64,000 nt of DNA from Parvibaculum sp. (GTDB lineage Bacteria > Pseudomonadota > Alphaproteobacteria > Parvibaculales > Parvibaculaceae): NCBI GenBank assembly GCA_017642695.1, contig JAEPQD010000002.1, forward strand, positions 1,125,425 through 1,189,424, given 5' to 3'. A program made the position numbers and the translations under genes. Positions 50,248 through 60,225 of this stretch are shown here, piece after piece; within the stretch, counting starts at the first letter, position 1, and every line of letters starts with the position of its first letter. The notes under the pieces are model-generated. The model had not been told where the DNA came from and ran no database searches. It worked only from the letters and a program-made list of their open reading frames with translations.

Positions 50248-50781
50248 ATGGACAACGCGGCAGACTTTTTTACCGCCGAAAGCCGAACATTCTTCGACTA
50301 CTGGCGGAGCCTTCCGAAGGAGGGCCGCCTCGTGCCCGATCGCAAGCACTTCGATCCGCTTGCCATCCGGCAGCTCATGCCGATGACGGTGATGGTCGAA
50401 TACGAGAGCGTGCAGGAAGCCACGTTCCGTTATGCCGGATCAGCGATTACCGACATAGTCGGCTTCGATCCGACCAAGAAGAAGTATCTCGATCTGCTGG
50501 AGGACGAGGCCATGGCCGGATTTCTCGCAGCCAGCGAACCCATGATCTCGGTCCCCTGCGGCGGATCATTCCTCGTCAAGGTGCGCGCCGCGACGGGCTA
50601 CACGATGAAATGCGAGGCGCTCGATCTTCCGCTTTTCAATGAAAAAGCCGGTACGTGGATCGTCCTAGCGCTCATCAGCATTCGTGAGATCGTCGGCATG
50701 CACTCCGGCAGTGACTTCAAGATTCTGGAGATCGGAAGGGGAAACTGGATCGATGTCGGTGCAGGCGTTCCCGCCTCGTGA
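50248..50781 (+). CDS. PAS_5 domain protein (DUF1395-like)
   Basis: A 177-residue soluble protein resembling the alphaproteobacterial PAS_5 family (pfam07310). The N-terminal part reads YWRSLPKEGRLVPDRKHFDP followed by the LMP and the strand pattern RYAGSAITDIVGFDPTKKKY, typical of these proteins, and the rest forms a PAS-like alpha/beta core. No output domain is fused, so it is probably a sensory or protein-interaction module. Ligand and partner are unknown. A HerA-like ATPase gene follows 68 bases later on the same strand. Confidence 0.75.
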   Translation: MDNAADFFTAESRTFFDYWRSLPKEGRLVPDRKHFDPLAIRQLMPMTVMVEYESVQEATFRYAGSAITDIVGFDPTKKKYLDLLEDEAMAGFLAASEPMISVPCGGSFLVKVRAATGYTMKCEALDLPLFNEKAGTWIVLALISIREIVGMHSGSDFKILEIGRGNWIDVGAGVPAS

Positions 50782-50849
50782 TCTTTCCATTTCTCCTCCA
50801 TTTCTGAGCTATCATTCCCCTCCAGGCGAGCAAGGCAGCGGCGGGGCGA

Positions 50850-52301
50850 ATGGATACACCGGACAGCATCTTCATCGGCGCGGGTGAACGCCCGCAAAAC
50901 CTTCTCCTCAAATATGCAAACCGGCACGGACTGATCGCAGGCGCCACGGGCACCGGCAAGACCGTAACGCTGCAGATTCTTGCGGAAGGTTTTTCGCAAA
51001 TGGGCGTGCCGGTCTTCCTTGCCGATGTGAAAGGCGACCTTGCGGGCCTGTCGAAAGCAGGGACGCCAAACCCGAAATTCGCGGAACGGGCGGCGAAGAT
51101 CGGTCTCGGCGAAATTGCCTATGCGCCGTCGCCTGTCGTCTTCTGGGACCTCTTCGGCGAACAGGGGCATCCCGTCCGCGCGACGGTCTCCGAAATGGGA
51201 CCGCTGCTGCTCTCGCGGCTGCTCGACCTTTCCGAAGCGCAGGAGGGCGTTCTGTCCATCGTCTTCCAGATTGCGGATGACGATGGCCTGCTGCTGCTCG
51301 ACCTGAACGACCTGCAATCGCTGCTGGCCTTCGCCGCGGAAAACGCAAAGGAGATCGGCGCGCGCTACGGGAACGTTTCGGGCGCGTCGGTCGGCGCGAT
51401 CCAGCGCAAGTTGCTGACGCTTCGTCAGCAGGGTGGCGAACATTTCTTTGGCGAGCCCGCGCTCGAACTTTCCGACCTCATGCGCACGACGTGGGACGGC
51501 CGGGGCTCCGTGAACGTGCTTGCTGCGGACAGGCTGATGGAAACGCCGCAACTCTATGCAACCTTTCTGCTGTGGCTGCTGTCGGAACTCTTCGAGGAGT
51601 TGCCGGAAGTGGGCGACCCGGACAAGCCGAAACTCGTCTTCTTCTTCGACGAGGCGCATCTCCTGTTCAACGACGCGCCGAAGGCGCTGGTCGACAGGAT
51701 CGAAAGCGTGGTGCGGCTGATCCGCTCGAAGGGAGTCGGCATCTATTTCGTGACGCAGAACCCCATCGACCTTCCGGACCGTGTGCTCGGGCAACTCGGC
51801 AACCGGGTGCAGCATGCGCTGCGCGCCTTCACGCCGCGCGACCAGAAGGCGGTGAGATCGGCGGCGGAAACGTTCCGTGCCAATCCGGCTTTCGACGTGA
51901 GTACGGTCATCACCGAACTCGGTGTCGGCGAGGCGTTGGTCTCGCCGCTGGAGGCGAAGGGCGTGCCCGGCATGGTGGAGCGCACGCTGGTGCGGCCGCC
52001 GGCTTCGAGGCTCGGGCCGGTGACGGCGGAGGAACGTCGCGAGGTGATGGCGAAAAGCCCGGTGGCGGGCCGCTACGACACGGAGATCGACCGGGAATCC
52101 GCATACGAGATTCTCGGGCGGCGTGCGGAAGAAGCGTCAAGAAACGCCGCGCGAGAGAAGGAAAGGAAGAGCGAGCCGCGGGCGAGCGGCCGCCAGACCG
52201 CGACGGAGGCCTTCACCAAGAGCGTCGTCCGCAGCATCGGTTATGCAATCGGCCGTGCGGTGGTGCGCGGCGTCCTGGGCTCGATTTCAAAGGGACGGTG
52301 A
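50850..52301 (+). CDS. HerA-like ATPase (DUF853 family)
   Basis: A 483-residue P-loop ATPase. Walker A is GATGTGKT (residues 31-38), Walker B is [11 protein letters not shown] (about residue 260), followed by sensor-like [12 protein letters not shown]. This is the DUF853/HerA-FtsK-type superfamily, whose archaeal members pump DNA with NurA; the bacterial DUF853 proteins (E. coli YjgR) have no settled role. No nuclease gene is adjacent. The C-terminal 60 residues are basic and could bind nucleic acid. Cytosolic. Confidence 0.85.
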   Translation: MDTPDSIFIGAGERPQNLLLKYANRHGLIAGATGTGKTVTLQILAEGFSQMGVPVFLADVKGDLAGLSKAGTPNPKFAERAAKIGLGEIAYAPSPVVFWDLFGEQGHPVRATVSEMGPLLLSRLLDLSEAQEGVLSIVFQIADDDGLLLLDLNDLQSLLAFAAENAKEIGARYGNVSGASVGAIQRKLLTLRQQGGEHFFGEPALELSDLMRTTWDGRGSVNVLAADRLMETPQLYATFLLWLLSELFEELPEVGDPDKPKLVFFFDEAHLLFNDAPKALVDRIESVVRLIRSKGVGIYFVTQNPIDLPDRVLGQLGNRVQHALRAFTPRDQKAVRSAAETFRANPAFDVSTVITELGVGEALVSPLEAKGVPGMVERTLVRPPASRLGPVTAEERREVMAKSPVAGRYDTEIDRESAYEILGRRAEEASRNAAREKERKSEPRASGRQTATEAFTKSVVRSIGYAIGRAVVRGVLGSISKGR

Positions 52302-52350
52302 GGGAAAAGGGCGGAATGCGGCCAAATCCGCGGGGTCCTGCGTATACTCC

Positions 52351-52379
52351 TTGTAAAATGGTGGTTTACCCTCTATATG
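52351..52379 (+). promoter_or_regulatory. Candidate promoter of the cold-shock gene
   Basis: TTGTAA (52351-52356) and TATATG (52374-52379) with a 17-base spacer. Transcription would start near 52386 and give a 5' untranslated region of about 135 nt, the long-leader layout typical of cspA-type mRNAs. Confidence 0.5.
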
Positions 52380-52522
52380 ACCGTCATCGAATTTTACCGG
52401 TTCGGCTGCTCTCCACGCTCGCGATCGAGCGCCGGACCTGTCTTTCCCGATCCCTAAAAGTTTGATCCGCCGGTCGCATGAGCGCCGGGGGTACTCATCT
52501 ACGTCATAAGGAATGCCTCTAC

Positions 52523-52732
52523 ATGGCAAACGGAACAGTCAAGTGGTTCAACTCCCAGAAGGGCTTCGGCTTCATTCAGCCGGAAAGCGGTGACAAGGAC
52601 GTTTTCGTCCACATCTCCGCCGTTGAACGCGCGGGCATGCGCTCGCTGAACGAAGGTCAGGCGATCGAATACGATCTCGAGACCGATCAGCGCAGCGGCA
52701 AGGTTTCGGCGGCGAATCTTCGCTCCGCCTGA
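52523..52732 (+). CDS. Cold-shock protein (CspA family)
   Basis: A 69-residue single cold-shock domain. RNP1 is KGFGFIQP (residues 14-21) and RNP2 is DVFVHISA (about 29-36), the aromatic residues that stack on single-stranded RNA or DNA. Family members act as RNA chaperones in cold or stationary phase. AAGGAATGCCTCTAC precedes the ATG at 52523; the longer frame upstream is not conserved. A strong terminator follows. Confidence 0.96.
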   Translation: MANGTVKWFNSQKGFGFIQPESGDKDVFVHISAVERAGMRSLNEGQAIEYDLETDQRSGKVSAANLRSA

Positions 52733-52745
52733 ATCGACTGAGGAA

Positions 52746-52770
52746 GGGGCGCTTCGGCGCCCCTTTTTTA
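52746..52770 (+). terminator. Rho-independent terminator after the cold-shock gene
   Basis: GGGGCGC (52746-52752) pairs with GCGCCCC (52757-52763) around a TTCG tetraloop, followed by six T residues. Confidence 0.93.
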
Positions 52771-52785
52771 TTTCTGGAGTTCGGC

Positions 52786-53010
52786 ATGGCGCGCAAGAAG
52801 CCGATGGACGGCGACTTCATCGCTTTCAATATCGTCTATGAAGACGGATCGCTGAGCTCCAACCGAAAGGTGCCGACCTCGGCGCTGGACAGTCTTGCCG
52901 ACACGGCCAATGCAAAGGCCGTTATCGAGGCGCAGGATCGCGACATCGCCGAAAAGTCCGGCAGACCGCGTGGGCGCGTCAAGACCATCGAACGCGTCAG
53001 GCGGAAGTAG
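52786..53010 (+). CDS. Small protein, unknown function
   Basis: A 74-residue basic protein with a mixed strand/helix pattern and a lysine/arginine-rich tail (GRVKTIERVRRK). TCTGGAGTTCGGC gives a ribosome-binding site before the ATG. It starts just 16 bases after the cold-shock terminator and is the first of three short genes in a row. I do not recognise a family; the pattern of charged termini would suit a nucleic-acid or ribosome-associated role, but that is speculation. Confidence 0.65.
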   Translation: MARKKPMDGDFIAFNIVYEDGSLSSNRKVPTSALDSLADTANAKAVIEAQDRDIAEKSGRPRGRVKTIERVRRK

Positions 53011-53013
53011 CAC

Positions 53014-53169
53014 ATGGCCTTCAAACCGAATTACCGGCACGAGCGCGCCGAGCGCGACCGCGCCAAGGCGGCGAAGGCGCAGCAGAAGCTGAAGGAGCGC
53101 GAGGAAAAAGCCGCGCTCCGCAAGGAACCCGAAGATGGCGGGGCCGCGGGCGAGACGCCACAGGACTGA
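53014..53169 (+). CDS. Small highly charged helical protein, unknown function
   Basis: A 51-residue protein (starting MAFKPNYRHERAERDRAKAA), almost entirely one charged helix rich in Lys, Glu, Arg and Ala, with an acidic/glycine tail. It begins 3 bases after the preceding stop, which argues for co-translation. Very short proteins of this composition (MAFKPNYR-ERAERDRAK) are familiar as conserved hypothetical genes of alphaproteobacteria. Function unknown. Confidence 0.62.
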   Translation: MAFKPNYRHERAERDRAKAAKAQQKLKEREEKAALRKEPEDGGAAGETPQD

Positions 53170-53174
53170 GACGC

Positions 53175-53363
53175 ATGGAAAAGCACAAATACGAAATCGG
53201 CGAGACGGTGGAGTTCACGGCGGGCGGTTCCTACCCGCCGGCGGCACGCGGGCACTACACCGTGCTGCGTCAGCTTCCCTCGGAAGGTGCGGGCTACCAG
53301 TACCGTATCAAGAGCCTGTCCGACGGCCATGAACGCATGGTCCATGAAGGCCAGCTCGGCTAG
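53175..53363 (+). CDS. Small beta-rich protein, unknown function
   Basis: A 62-residue protein. Alternating strands and glycine turns (YEIGETVEFTAGGSYPPAARGHYTVLRQLP) look like a small SH3- or KOW-type barrel, ending SDGHERMVHEGQLG. It starts 5 bases after the previous stop, so the three small genes (52786-53363) form one unit. The end overlaps the opposite-strand membrane protein gene by 4 bases. Family not named. Confidence 0.65.
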   Translation: MEKHKYEIGETVEFTAGGSYPPAARGHYTVLRQLPSEGAGYQYRIKSLSDGHERMVHEGQLG

Positions 53364-54154
53364 GCCATCACCGGCCAGATCATCGCTCCATAGAGAAGAA
53401 TACCGGCGATCGCGGCGGCCGCACCGAGCGGGCGCGCGGGCGCGTTTTCGTCACGCCGCAGAAGCTGCCACGCCAGCGCCAGATGAACCAGCGCGAGAAG
53501 CGGGAAACCGAAATCGGTGAGCAGGCCGAGAACCGGCCATTCGACGCCGAGCTGTTCCGCAGCAAGGACCCACATCAGCGGGCTCAGAAGGATCATCGCG
53601 GCGCCGACCCGCCGGTCGAGCAGCGCGGTTCGCCTTATCGATATGCCGGCGAAGAGAAGCCAGAAACCCCACGCGATATTGGACAGATGCTCGCCGACGA
53701 GCATTCCGGCGTATCGGTTGAACGCACCTTCCAGAAGCGCAACGGCTTCTCGGCCGGCCTCTGTCGTTGCGGGATCGGCCATTCGTTCGGCGAGCCAGGG
53801 AACCAGGATCGCCCAGCGGCCGAAGCCCAATGCCTGTCCAAACCCCGTGAGCACGCCGAAGACGAGAGCCAGAAGGCCTGCCGTTGCAGCCTTCGGGCCC
53901 AGCGTTCGGTAGAGGAGGATGGTGAGCAGGACCTGGGTGAAGCCGGTCATGGCCAGCGTCCAGTAGACCGGGACGATCACGGCCTGGTTCGCCTGAAACA
54001 GCGCGAGGCGATCCGCGGACGAAAGGCGAAGCACTTCGGGAAACTGGAAGGCAGACGCCAGGACCGTGAAGCCTGCAAAGAGCAGCACGATGTGACCGGC
54101 AAGGAGGAGGGCGGTCCAGCGGTCGTGACGGCGGCTAATATGTGTGTCGGCCAT
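53360..54154 (-). CDS. DUF4386-like multi-pass membrane protein
   Basis: A 264-residue protein with about six or seven hydrophobic helices and an even layout (ALLLAGHIVLLFAGFTVLA near the start, and a conserved HLSNIAWGFWLLFAG segment in the middle). The pattern resembles the DUF4386 family of uncharacterised membrane proteins. The next gene is a divergently transcribed AraC-type regulator 132 bases away, a layout that often means the regulator controls its neighbour. Function unknown. Confidence 0.68.
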   Translation of the reverse strand: MADTHISRRHDRWTALLLAGHIVLLFAGFTVLASAFQFPEVLRLSSADRLALFQANQAVIVPVYWTLAMTGFTQVLLTILLYRTLGPKAATAGLLALVFGVLTGFGQALGFGRWAILVPWLAERMADPATTEAGREAVALLEGAFNRYAGMLVGEHLSNIAWGFWLLFAGISIRRTALLDRRVGAAMILLSPLMWVLAAEQLGVEWPVLGLLTDFGFPLLALVHLALAWQLLRRDENAPARPLGAAAAIAGILLYGAMIWPVMA

Positions 54155-54286
54155 GGTCGAAGCTCCCGGTGCGGTGGTTGTGACTGGAAGCTAGGGAGAC
54201 GCCGGCCGGCTTACTTGCAGAAGCACGCCAGAATCGGTGGCGCGATTGTTCAAGCGCAAACCCTGCGTCCATGTCATAACCGGGGC

Positions 54287-55216
54287 ATGACGCCAGACGA
54301 TGCCATCGCCGAGAAGGACAAGACGAGTTCCGGCCTTCTTGCGCTGGTGATCTCGACCCTTGCCAGCAATGCGCCGGAGCTGCTGACCGGGACGGTCGAG
54401 ATGCCGGATTGTGCGCTGGCGCATGCACCGGCGAAGCTAAAGCGCGACTTGCTGATGCGCGCCTACGAGGCGCGCGGGGCGGATTTCATCCTCGGCATGG
54501 GCCAGCGGATCAAGGAGATCGGTTTCGATCCCGTGATGCACGTACTGCTGCGCTCCGCCGCGCCCGAGGTGATGGCGGCAAAGTTTCAGCGGTTCGAGCA
54601 GTTCACTCACTCGCGGCATCGTTCCGAGATCGAGGCGCGCGATCGATGCCTTGCGGTTCGCCACCATGCGGTGTCGGGCCCGCCGCCAAGCGGCCCGGAA
54701 AACCTGCTGATCGCGGGGCTTCTTAAAGCGATGCTTGAAGTTCTGGGTTGTGAGGGGGTGAGCGTCGACGCCGGCGATGCACCTCATGACCGTTTCGCGC
54801 TGAGCTGGCAGTCATTCCAGCCGCGAGAGGTCGCAGACCCCCTTGGCATGGCAGAGAAGCGGCGGATCGAGCCGCTGAGGGTCTACGGCGTCGACGAGAC
54901 GGGACCGCTTGCACGCCGCGTTGTCAGGCTGCTTGCCGAGGATCTCGGGCGGAACTGGTCAGCCGGGGAAATGGCTCGAGAACTGGCACTATCGACGCGG
55001 ACGCTTCAGCGGCGTCTCAGCGAGGAAGGGACGAGCCTTTCGGTTATCGTGAAGGCGATGCGGGTCAGGGAGGCCTGTCAGCTGCTCACCGACAGCGACT
55101 TCAAGATCACCGAAATCGGCTATTGGTGCGGCTTTTCGGACAGTCCGCATTTCTCGCGGGAGTTCCGCCGAGCGCTCGGCGTTCCGCCCGCGCTCTACCG
55201 CAAGACGGCGGCCTGA
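54287..55216 (+). CDS. AraC family transcriptional regulator
   Basis: A 309-residue regulator. The C-terminal 100 residues hold two helix-turn-helix units (MARELALSTRTLQRRLSEEG, then ITEIGYWCGFSDSPHFSREF) with the AraC P-x-x-YR ending (GVPPALYRK). The N-terminal 190 residues are an effector domain of unknown ligand. I place the start at 54287; the frame stays open upstream, but that part is antisense to the neighbouring membrane-protein gene. It is divergent from that gene, a likely target. Confidence 0.85.
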   Translation: MTPDDAIAEKDKTSSGLLALVISTLASNAPELLTGTVEMPDCALAHAPAKLKRDLLMRAYEARGADFILGMGQRIKEIGFDPVMHVLLRSAAPEVMAAKFQRFEQFTHSRHRSEIEARDRCLAVRHHAVSGPPPSGPENLLIAGLLKAMLEVLGCEGVSVDAGDAPHDRFALSWQSFQPREVADPLGMAEKRRIEPLRVYGVDETGPLARRVVRLLAEDLGRNWSAGEMARELALSTRTLQRRLSEEGTSLSVIVKAMRVREACQLLTDSDFKITEIGYWCGFSDSPHFSREFRRALGVPPALYRKTAA

Positions 55217-55362
55217 GGGGGTATTCCCCAAGAGGTCGCGAGAGGGCTGGAAACGGGGCGCTTCATGCGCTACAACCCGCCGCGACCGGCCCGGCTGCTG
55301 CCACGGCAGCTTGAGGCCTTTTCCTGTTTCAACAAGCCGGTTTTCAAGCGGCCCGAGGTGTC

Positions 55363-55827
55363 ATGGCGACCATCATTCTGATCATTCACCTGATGCTCGC
55401 GGTGGCGCTGGTCGCGACCGTTCTGCTGCAGCGTTCGGAAGGCGGCGCGCTGGGCATCGGCGGTGGTGGAGACGGCATGATGACGGGCCGGGGCGCGGGT
55501 AACGTGCTGACCCGGGCGACGGCGGTTCTGGCCGCCCTGTTCATGACGACGAGCCTGGTGCTCGGGATTCTTGCGGCCCGGGGCGGCATGGCGGACAGTG
55601 TGCTCGACCGCGTGGTGCCGCCGCCCGCCGAGGACAGCAGCGATTTCGACGCCAGCGTGCCGGCGCCGATCGGCTCGGAATTCGACACGCTCGAAGTGCC
55701 GCCGGCCGAAGACCGGGACGCGATTCCGCCGACGGCACCGGCCGAGGCGCCGACGGATGCCAACGCGGACGAAAGCCCCGCGGTGGCGCCCGAACCCGCA
55801 GAACCGGCCGTTCCGCGCGCCGAATAG
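55363..55827 (+). CDS. secG: Preprotein translocase subunit SecG
   Basis: A 154-residue SecG. Two transmembrane helices (about 2-21 and 51-72) flank a glycine-rich cytosolic loop (SEGGALGIGGGGDG), the SecG signature. The C-terminal half is a long acidic proline/alanine-rich tail, as in alphaproteobacteria. SecG helps SecYE-SecA translocation. It is followed by pyrG. Confidence 0.93.
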   Translation: MATIILIIHLMLAVALVATVLLQRSEGGALGIGGGGDGMMTGRGAGNVLTRATAVLAALFMTTSLVLGILAARGGMADSVLDRVVPPPAEDSSDFDASVPAPIGSEFDTLEVPPAEDRDAIPPTAPAEAPTDANADESPAVAPEPAEPAVPRAE

Positions 55828-55850
55828 GCGAAACACGTAGAGAAGCCCGG

Positions 55851-55884
55851 CGCGGGGCTCCGGCTCCGCGGGGATACTATTTTT
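55851..55884 (+). terminator. Rho-independent terminator of secG
   Basis: CGCGGGGC (55851-55858) pairs with GCTCCGCG (55863-55870), an 8-bp stem with one G-U pair and a TCCG tetraloop. T residues follow at 55880-55884 after a short spacer. Confidence 0.7.
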
Positions 55885-55934
55885 GTGCGGAGCTGCGTTT
55901 GCCGCTTCGAATCGTTTGGCTTGGTGTAATCTAG

Positions 55935-57569
<1,635 letters not shown>

Positions 57570-57614
57570 GGTGACTTCGCCAAACTGTCACATGTCGCGA
57601 GGTAGACTCGCCGC

Positions 57615-58541
57615 ATGACCGAGATCACACCGCATTTCAGCTTTGCCGCGCCAGAAGACGGTCTGCTGAAACGCCGTGCGATCAGATTGATCGAGAGACT
57701 CACCGGCCAGCCGAAATTCGTTTCGCTCTATCTCGGCAATCGCGCCAATCCCGTTCCGGACGAGCCCTTTTTCGAGGCAGCGCTCCGGCTTCTTGCCCTC
57801 GGGATCGATTTCGACCAGGAACGGCTCCACGCCGTGCCGAAGGAAGGGCCGGTGATCTTCGTCGCCAACCACCCGTTCGGCGTAGTGGACGGGATCATCG
57901 CATGCGTGCTGGCGGGACGGGCGCGGCCCGACTTCAAGATCCTCATCAATGCGGTGCTGACGCAGCCTCCCGAGATGGAAGGCTACAGTCTGCCGATCGA
58001 TTTTCGCGAGACGCCGGAAGCCGTGCAGACGAACCTGCGCGCGCGAGCGGAGGCGCGGAAGCATCTGGCGGCGGGCGGCGCGCTGCTGCTGTTTCCAGGC
58101 GGAACGGTGTCGACGCGCGCCTCGCTTCTCAGGGGTACGCCCGCGGGTGACCCGGCCTGGAAGCCCTTCGTGGCGCAGCTCATCCAGCGGAGCGGTGCTA
58201 CGGTCGTTCCCTTTTATTTCGAGGGCGAGAACAGCTGGGCCTTTCATGCCGTCAGCCATGTGAGCGCCACGCTCCGGCTGGGGCTGCTCTTCCGCGAGGT
58301 TCATGCGCGGATCGGCAAGACGGTGGCGGTGAAGATCGGCGCGCCGATCCCGGCCTTCGCGCTCAATGGTATCGGCGACCGCAACGCCATCGCGCGGCAT
58401 CTCTGCCGCATCACCTACGAGATGGGCGGGCGCGGGATGCCCACGCGCTACGGACGGCGGCTGTCGCGCCGCCTCGGTCTCGACGAGGAGGAGGAGACGG
58501 GAGGCGAGCCGCCGCGACCCCGCCTCCGCATCGCCTACTGA
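57615..58541 (+). CDS. Lysophospholipid / 1-acylglycerol-3-phosphate acyltransferase family protein
   Basis: A 308-residue PlsC-superfamily acyltransferase. The catalytic HX4D block is NHPFGVVD (around residue 82), followed by the acceptor-site LLFPGGTVSTRA (family FPEGTRS; here P-G-G-T, with Gly for Glu). It transfers an acyl chain from acyl-ACP or acyl-CoA to a lyso-lipid. The HP-F-G form and size suggest a group distinct from housekeeping PlsC, so the acceptor is open. It converges tail-to-tail with the PhyH gene. Confidence 0.82.
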   Translation: MTEITPHFSFAAPEDGLLKRRAIRLIERLTGQPKFVSLYLGNRANPVPDEPFFEAALRLLALGIDFDQERLHAVPKEGPVIFVANHPFGVVDGIIACVLAGRARPDFKILINAVLTQPPEMEGYSLPIDFRETPEAVQTNLRARAEARKHLAAGGALLLFPGGTVSTRASLLRGTPAGDPAWKPFVAQLIQRSGATVVPFYFEGENSWAFHAVSHVSATLRLGLLFREVHARIGKTVAVKIGAPIPAFALNGIGDRNAIARHLCRITYEMGGRGMPTRYGRRLSRRLGLDEEEETGGEPPRPRLRIAY

Positions 58542-58543
58542 GA

Positions 58544-59452
58544 TCAAGCTGTCTCTTTTTCGCCGCGGATCGAGGCCTGCACCTCGGCAAGGAGTTCGGC
58601 ATTGCCGAACTGTGCGGCCCCGGCATCGAGGCGGCCGAGCGCGAATTCCGGCGGTACGACTTCCGGGCCTTCACCGGCGGGAAGCGGCGGCGTGTAATAG
58701 CCGAGCGCGTAGCTTCCCATCGAATAACCGATCAGGGCCTGAAGCTCAGGCGAGAGCGTCTTCGCGATCTCGGGCGGGCAGGAGAGGTACTGGTTTTCCT
58801 CCTGGCGGAGCCAGCCGAGGGTATAGGTGATGTTGATGCCGATGCGGTCGCCGTTCGAGACGTTCGCGCCGCCGCCGTGAAAGACGCCGCCGGAATAGAC
58901 GAGGACAGAACCCGCCTTCATCTCGGCATAGCCGATCTGATCGTCCGTCGGCTGATAATCGTCGGCCCAGTCGAGGCTGCCGGGGCAGACCTGGGTCGCG
59001 CCGTTCTCCTTCGTGAAGTCGGTGATTGCCCAGATCGTATTGAACTGGGGCTCGACGGTTTTGAGGTAGGTGCCCCAGGCCCAGCGGTCGCGGTGGATCT
59101 GCTGCTTGGGCTGGCCCGGGCGGATGCGGATCACCTGCGTCAGATGGAGCTGGATGCGCTCGCAGAAGGGCTTGAGGAAGCTCTCGGCCGCATCCGTGAT
59201 GGTCTTGTGGGCGACCATGTCGCGGCAGGCGGCGGAGCGGGCGACGAGCGCGCCGGTGCGCGTGGTCTTGCGACCGGTGAAGTCGTCGCGGCCGGGCTCG
59301 GTCGCGTCGATATAGGGCATTGTCTCGGCGAGAACCTGCGCGACTTCGGCTTCGGACAGCACGTCCTTCAGGATGAGAGCGCCGTCGCGCTTCAGGACGG
59401 TCAGAATCTCATCGGTGCTGGCGGTCGCCGGCAGGGTTTCGAGCTTCGGCAT
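58544..59452 (-). CDS. PhyH-family Fe(II)/2-oxoglutarate dioxygenase
   Basis: A 302-residue protein of the phytanoyl-CoA dioxygenase family. The facial triad is visible: HRD in QIHRDRWAWG (about residue 125), the distal histidine in GVFHGGGANVS, and a 2-oxoglutarate-binding arginine in GDRIGINITY. Family members hydroxylate acyl-CoAs or small molecules. A strong GGGAGGATAGA site precedes the ATG. A TetR gene ends one base upstream on the same strand, so the pair is one operon, and the regulator probably responds to the substrate or product. Confidence 0.86.
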   Translation of the reverse strand: MPKLETLPATASTDEILTVLKRDGALILKDVLSEAEVAQVLAETMPYIDATEPGRDDFTGRKTTRTGALVARSAACRDMVAHKTITDAAESFLKPFCERIQLHLTQVIRIRPGQPKQQIHRDRWAWGTYLKTVEPQFNTIWAITDFTKENGATQVCPGSLDWADDYQPTDDQIGYAEMKAGSVLVYSGGVFHGGGANVSNGDRIGINITYTLGWLRQEENQYLSCPPEIAKTLSPELQALIGYSMGSYALGYYTPPLPAGEGPEVVPPEFALGRLDAGAAQFGNAELLAEVQASIRGEKETA

Positions 59453-59453
59453 T

Positions 59454-60065
59454 CTATCCTCCCTTTCTGGAGCGGCGCTTTTCGGGCTTTGGCAGGAGCG
59501 GGCGCAGCATGGCTTCGAGTTGCGCGCGCTGGCGTTGCGGCGGCCATTCCTCGCGCTCGAGCGTCGCGCGGATGCAGAAGCCGTCGATGATGGAGATGAT
59601 CGCGTCGCCGGTGACGGCGGGATCGATATGGGAGGCGAGGAGGCCTTCGCGCTGCTGATAGCGGATGATAGCGGCAAGACCGTCGCGAAATTCGTCGTAA
59701 TAGGCCTTGTTGATGCGGGCGAGGGCAGGGTCGCCGATGGCGCGACTGAAGAAGCTCATCCAGACGCGCCAGTCGCGCATGTTCTCTTCGTCGACCGGCA
59801 GGATGAGGCTTGCGAGTTCGACAAGATCGTCCGGCTTTTCCGGCGTGCGGAGCATCGCGAGGATGTTCTGCGAGACGTGGTCGAGCGCGGCGAGCAGAAC
59901 CGCGTCCTTGTCCTCGAAATAATGCGTGATAGTGCCCGTCGTGGCGTTCGCGGCACGGGCGACGTCGACGAGGCGGGTATTGTCGATGCCCTGTTCGCCG
60001 ATCACCGTAATGGCGGCTCTGGCGATGTCTCTGCGGCGTTCATCATGGTCGATCTTTTTTGGCAT
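59454..60065 (-). CDS. TetR family transcriptional regulator
   Basis: A 203-residue repressor. The N-terminal helix-turn-helix (residues about 10-55, with ARAANATTGTITHYFEDKDAVL) matches the BetI-like TetR group, and the C-terminal helical domain binds an unknown ligand. It overlaps no gene; the PhyH gene follows 1 base later, and a palindromic operator lies just before its start. Autoregulation together with the dioxygenase is the likely arrangement. Confidence 0.9.
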   Translation of the reverse strand: MPKKIDHDERRRDIARAAITVIGEQGIDNTRLVDVARAANATTGTITHYFEDKDAVLLAALDHVSQNILAMLRTPEKPDDLVELASLILPVDEENMRDWRVWMSFFSRAIGDPALARINKAYYDEFRDGLAAIIRYQQREGLLASHIDPAVTGDAIISIIDGFCIRATLEREEWPPQRQRAQLEAMLRPLLPKPEKRRSRKGG

Positions 60066-60069
60066 AATG

Positions 60070-60088
60070 GTGATTATATAAAAATCAC
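60070..60088. promoter_or_regulatory. Candidate TetR operator
   Basis: GTGATT-N7-AATCAC, a perfect 6-bp inverted repeat with an AT-only centre, immediately upstream of the TetR start. TetR proteins commonly bind repeats of this size beside their own gene. Confidence 0.6.
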
Positions 60089-60164
60089 AAGCCCGTGCAA
60101 CATCAGATTTCCACCGCTGGACTCTTTGCCTGCAGATGGAACGGGAGCCTTCTCAGAAAATTGT

Positions 60165-60175
60165 CTTGTGACAAG
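60165..60175. promoter_or_regulatory. 11-bp palindrome upstream of thiolase gene
   Basis: CTTGT-G-ACAAG, perfect on both sides of one central base, 50 bases before the thiolase start. Possible operator; no further support. Confidence 0.3.
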
Positions 60176-60225
60176 TCTGTATTGCTCGGCAGCATGGAGA
60201 GCTGTCACCGCTCCGGAGATAACCG

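Noticed and set aside
53483..54286. Long N-terminal extension of the AraC regulator
   Set aside because: This part is antisense to a convincing membrane-protein gene and has the charged, low-complexity look of a non-coding frame.
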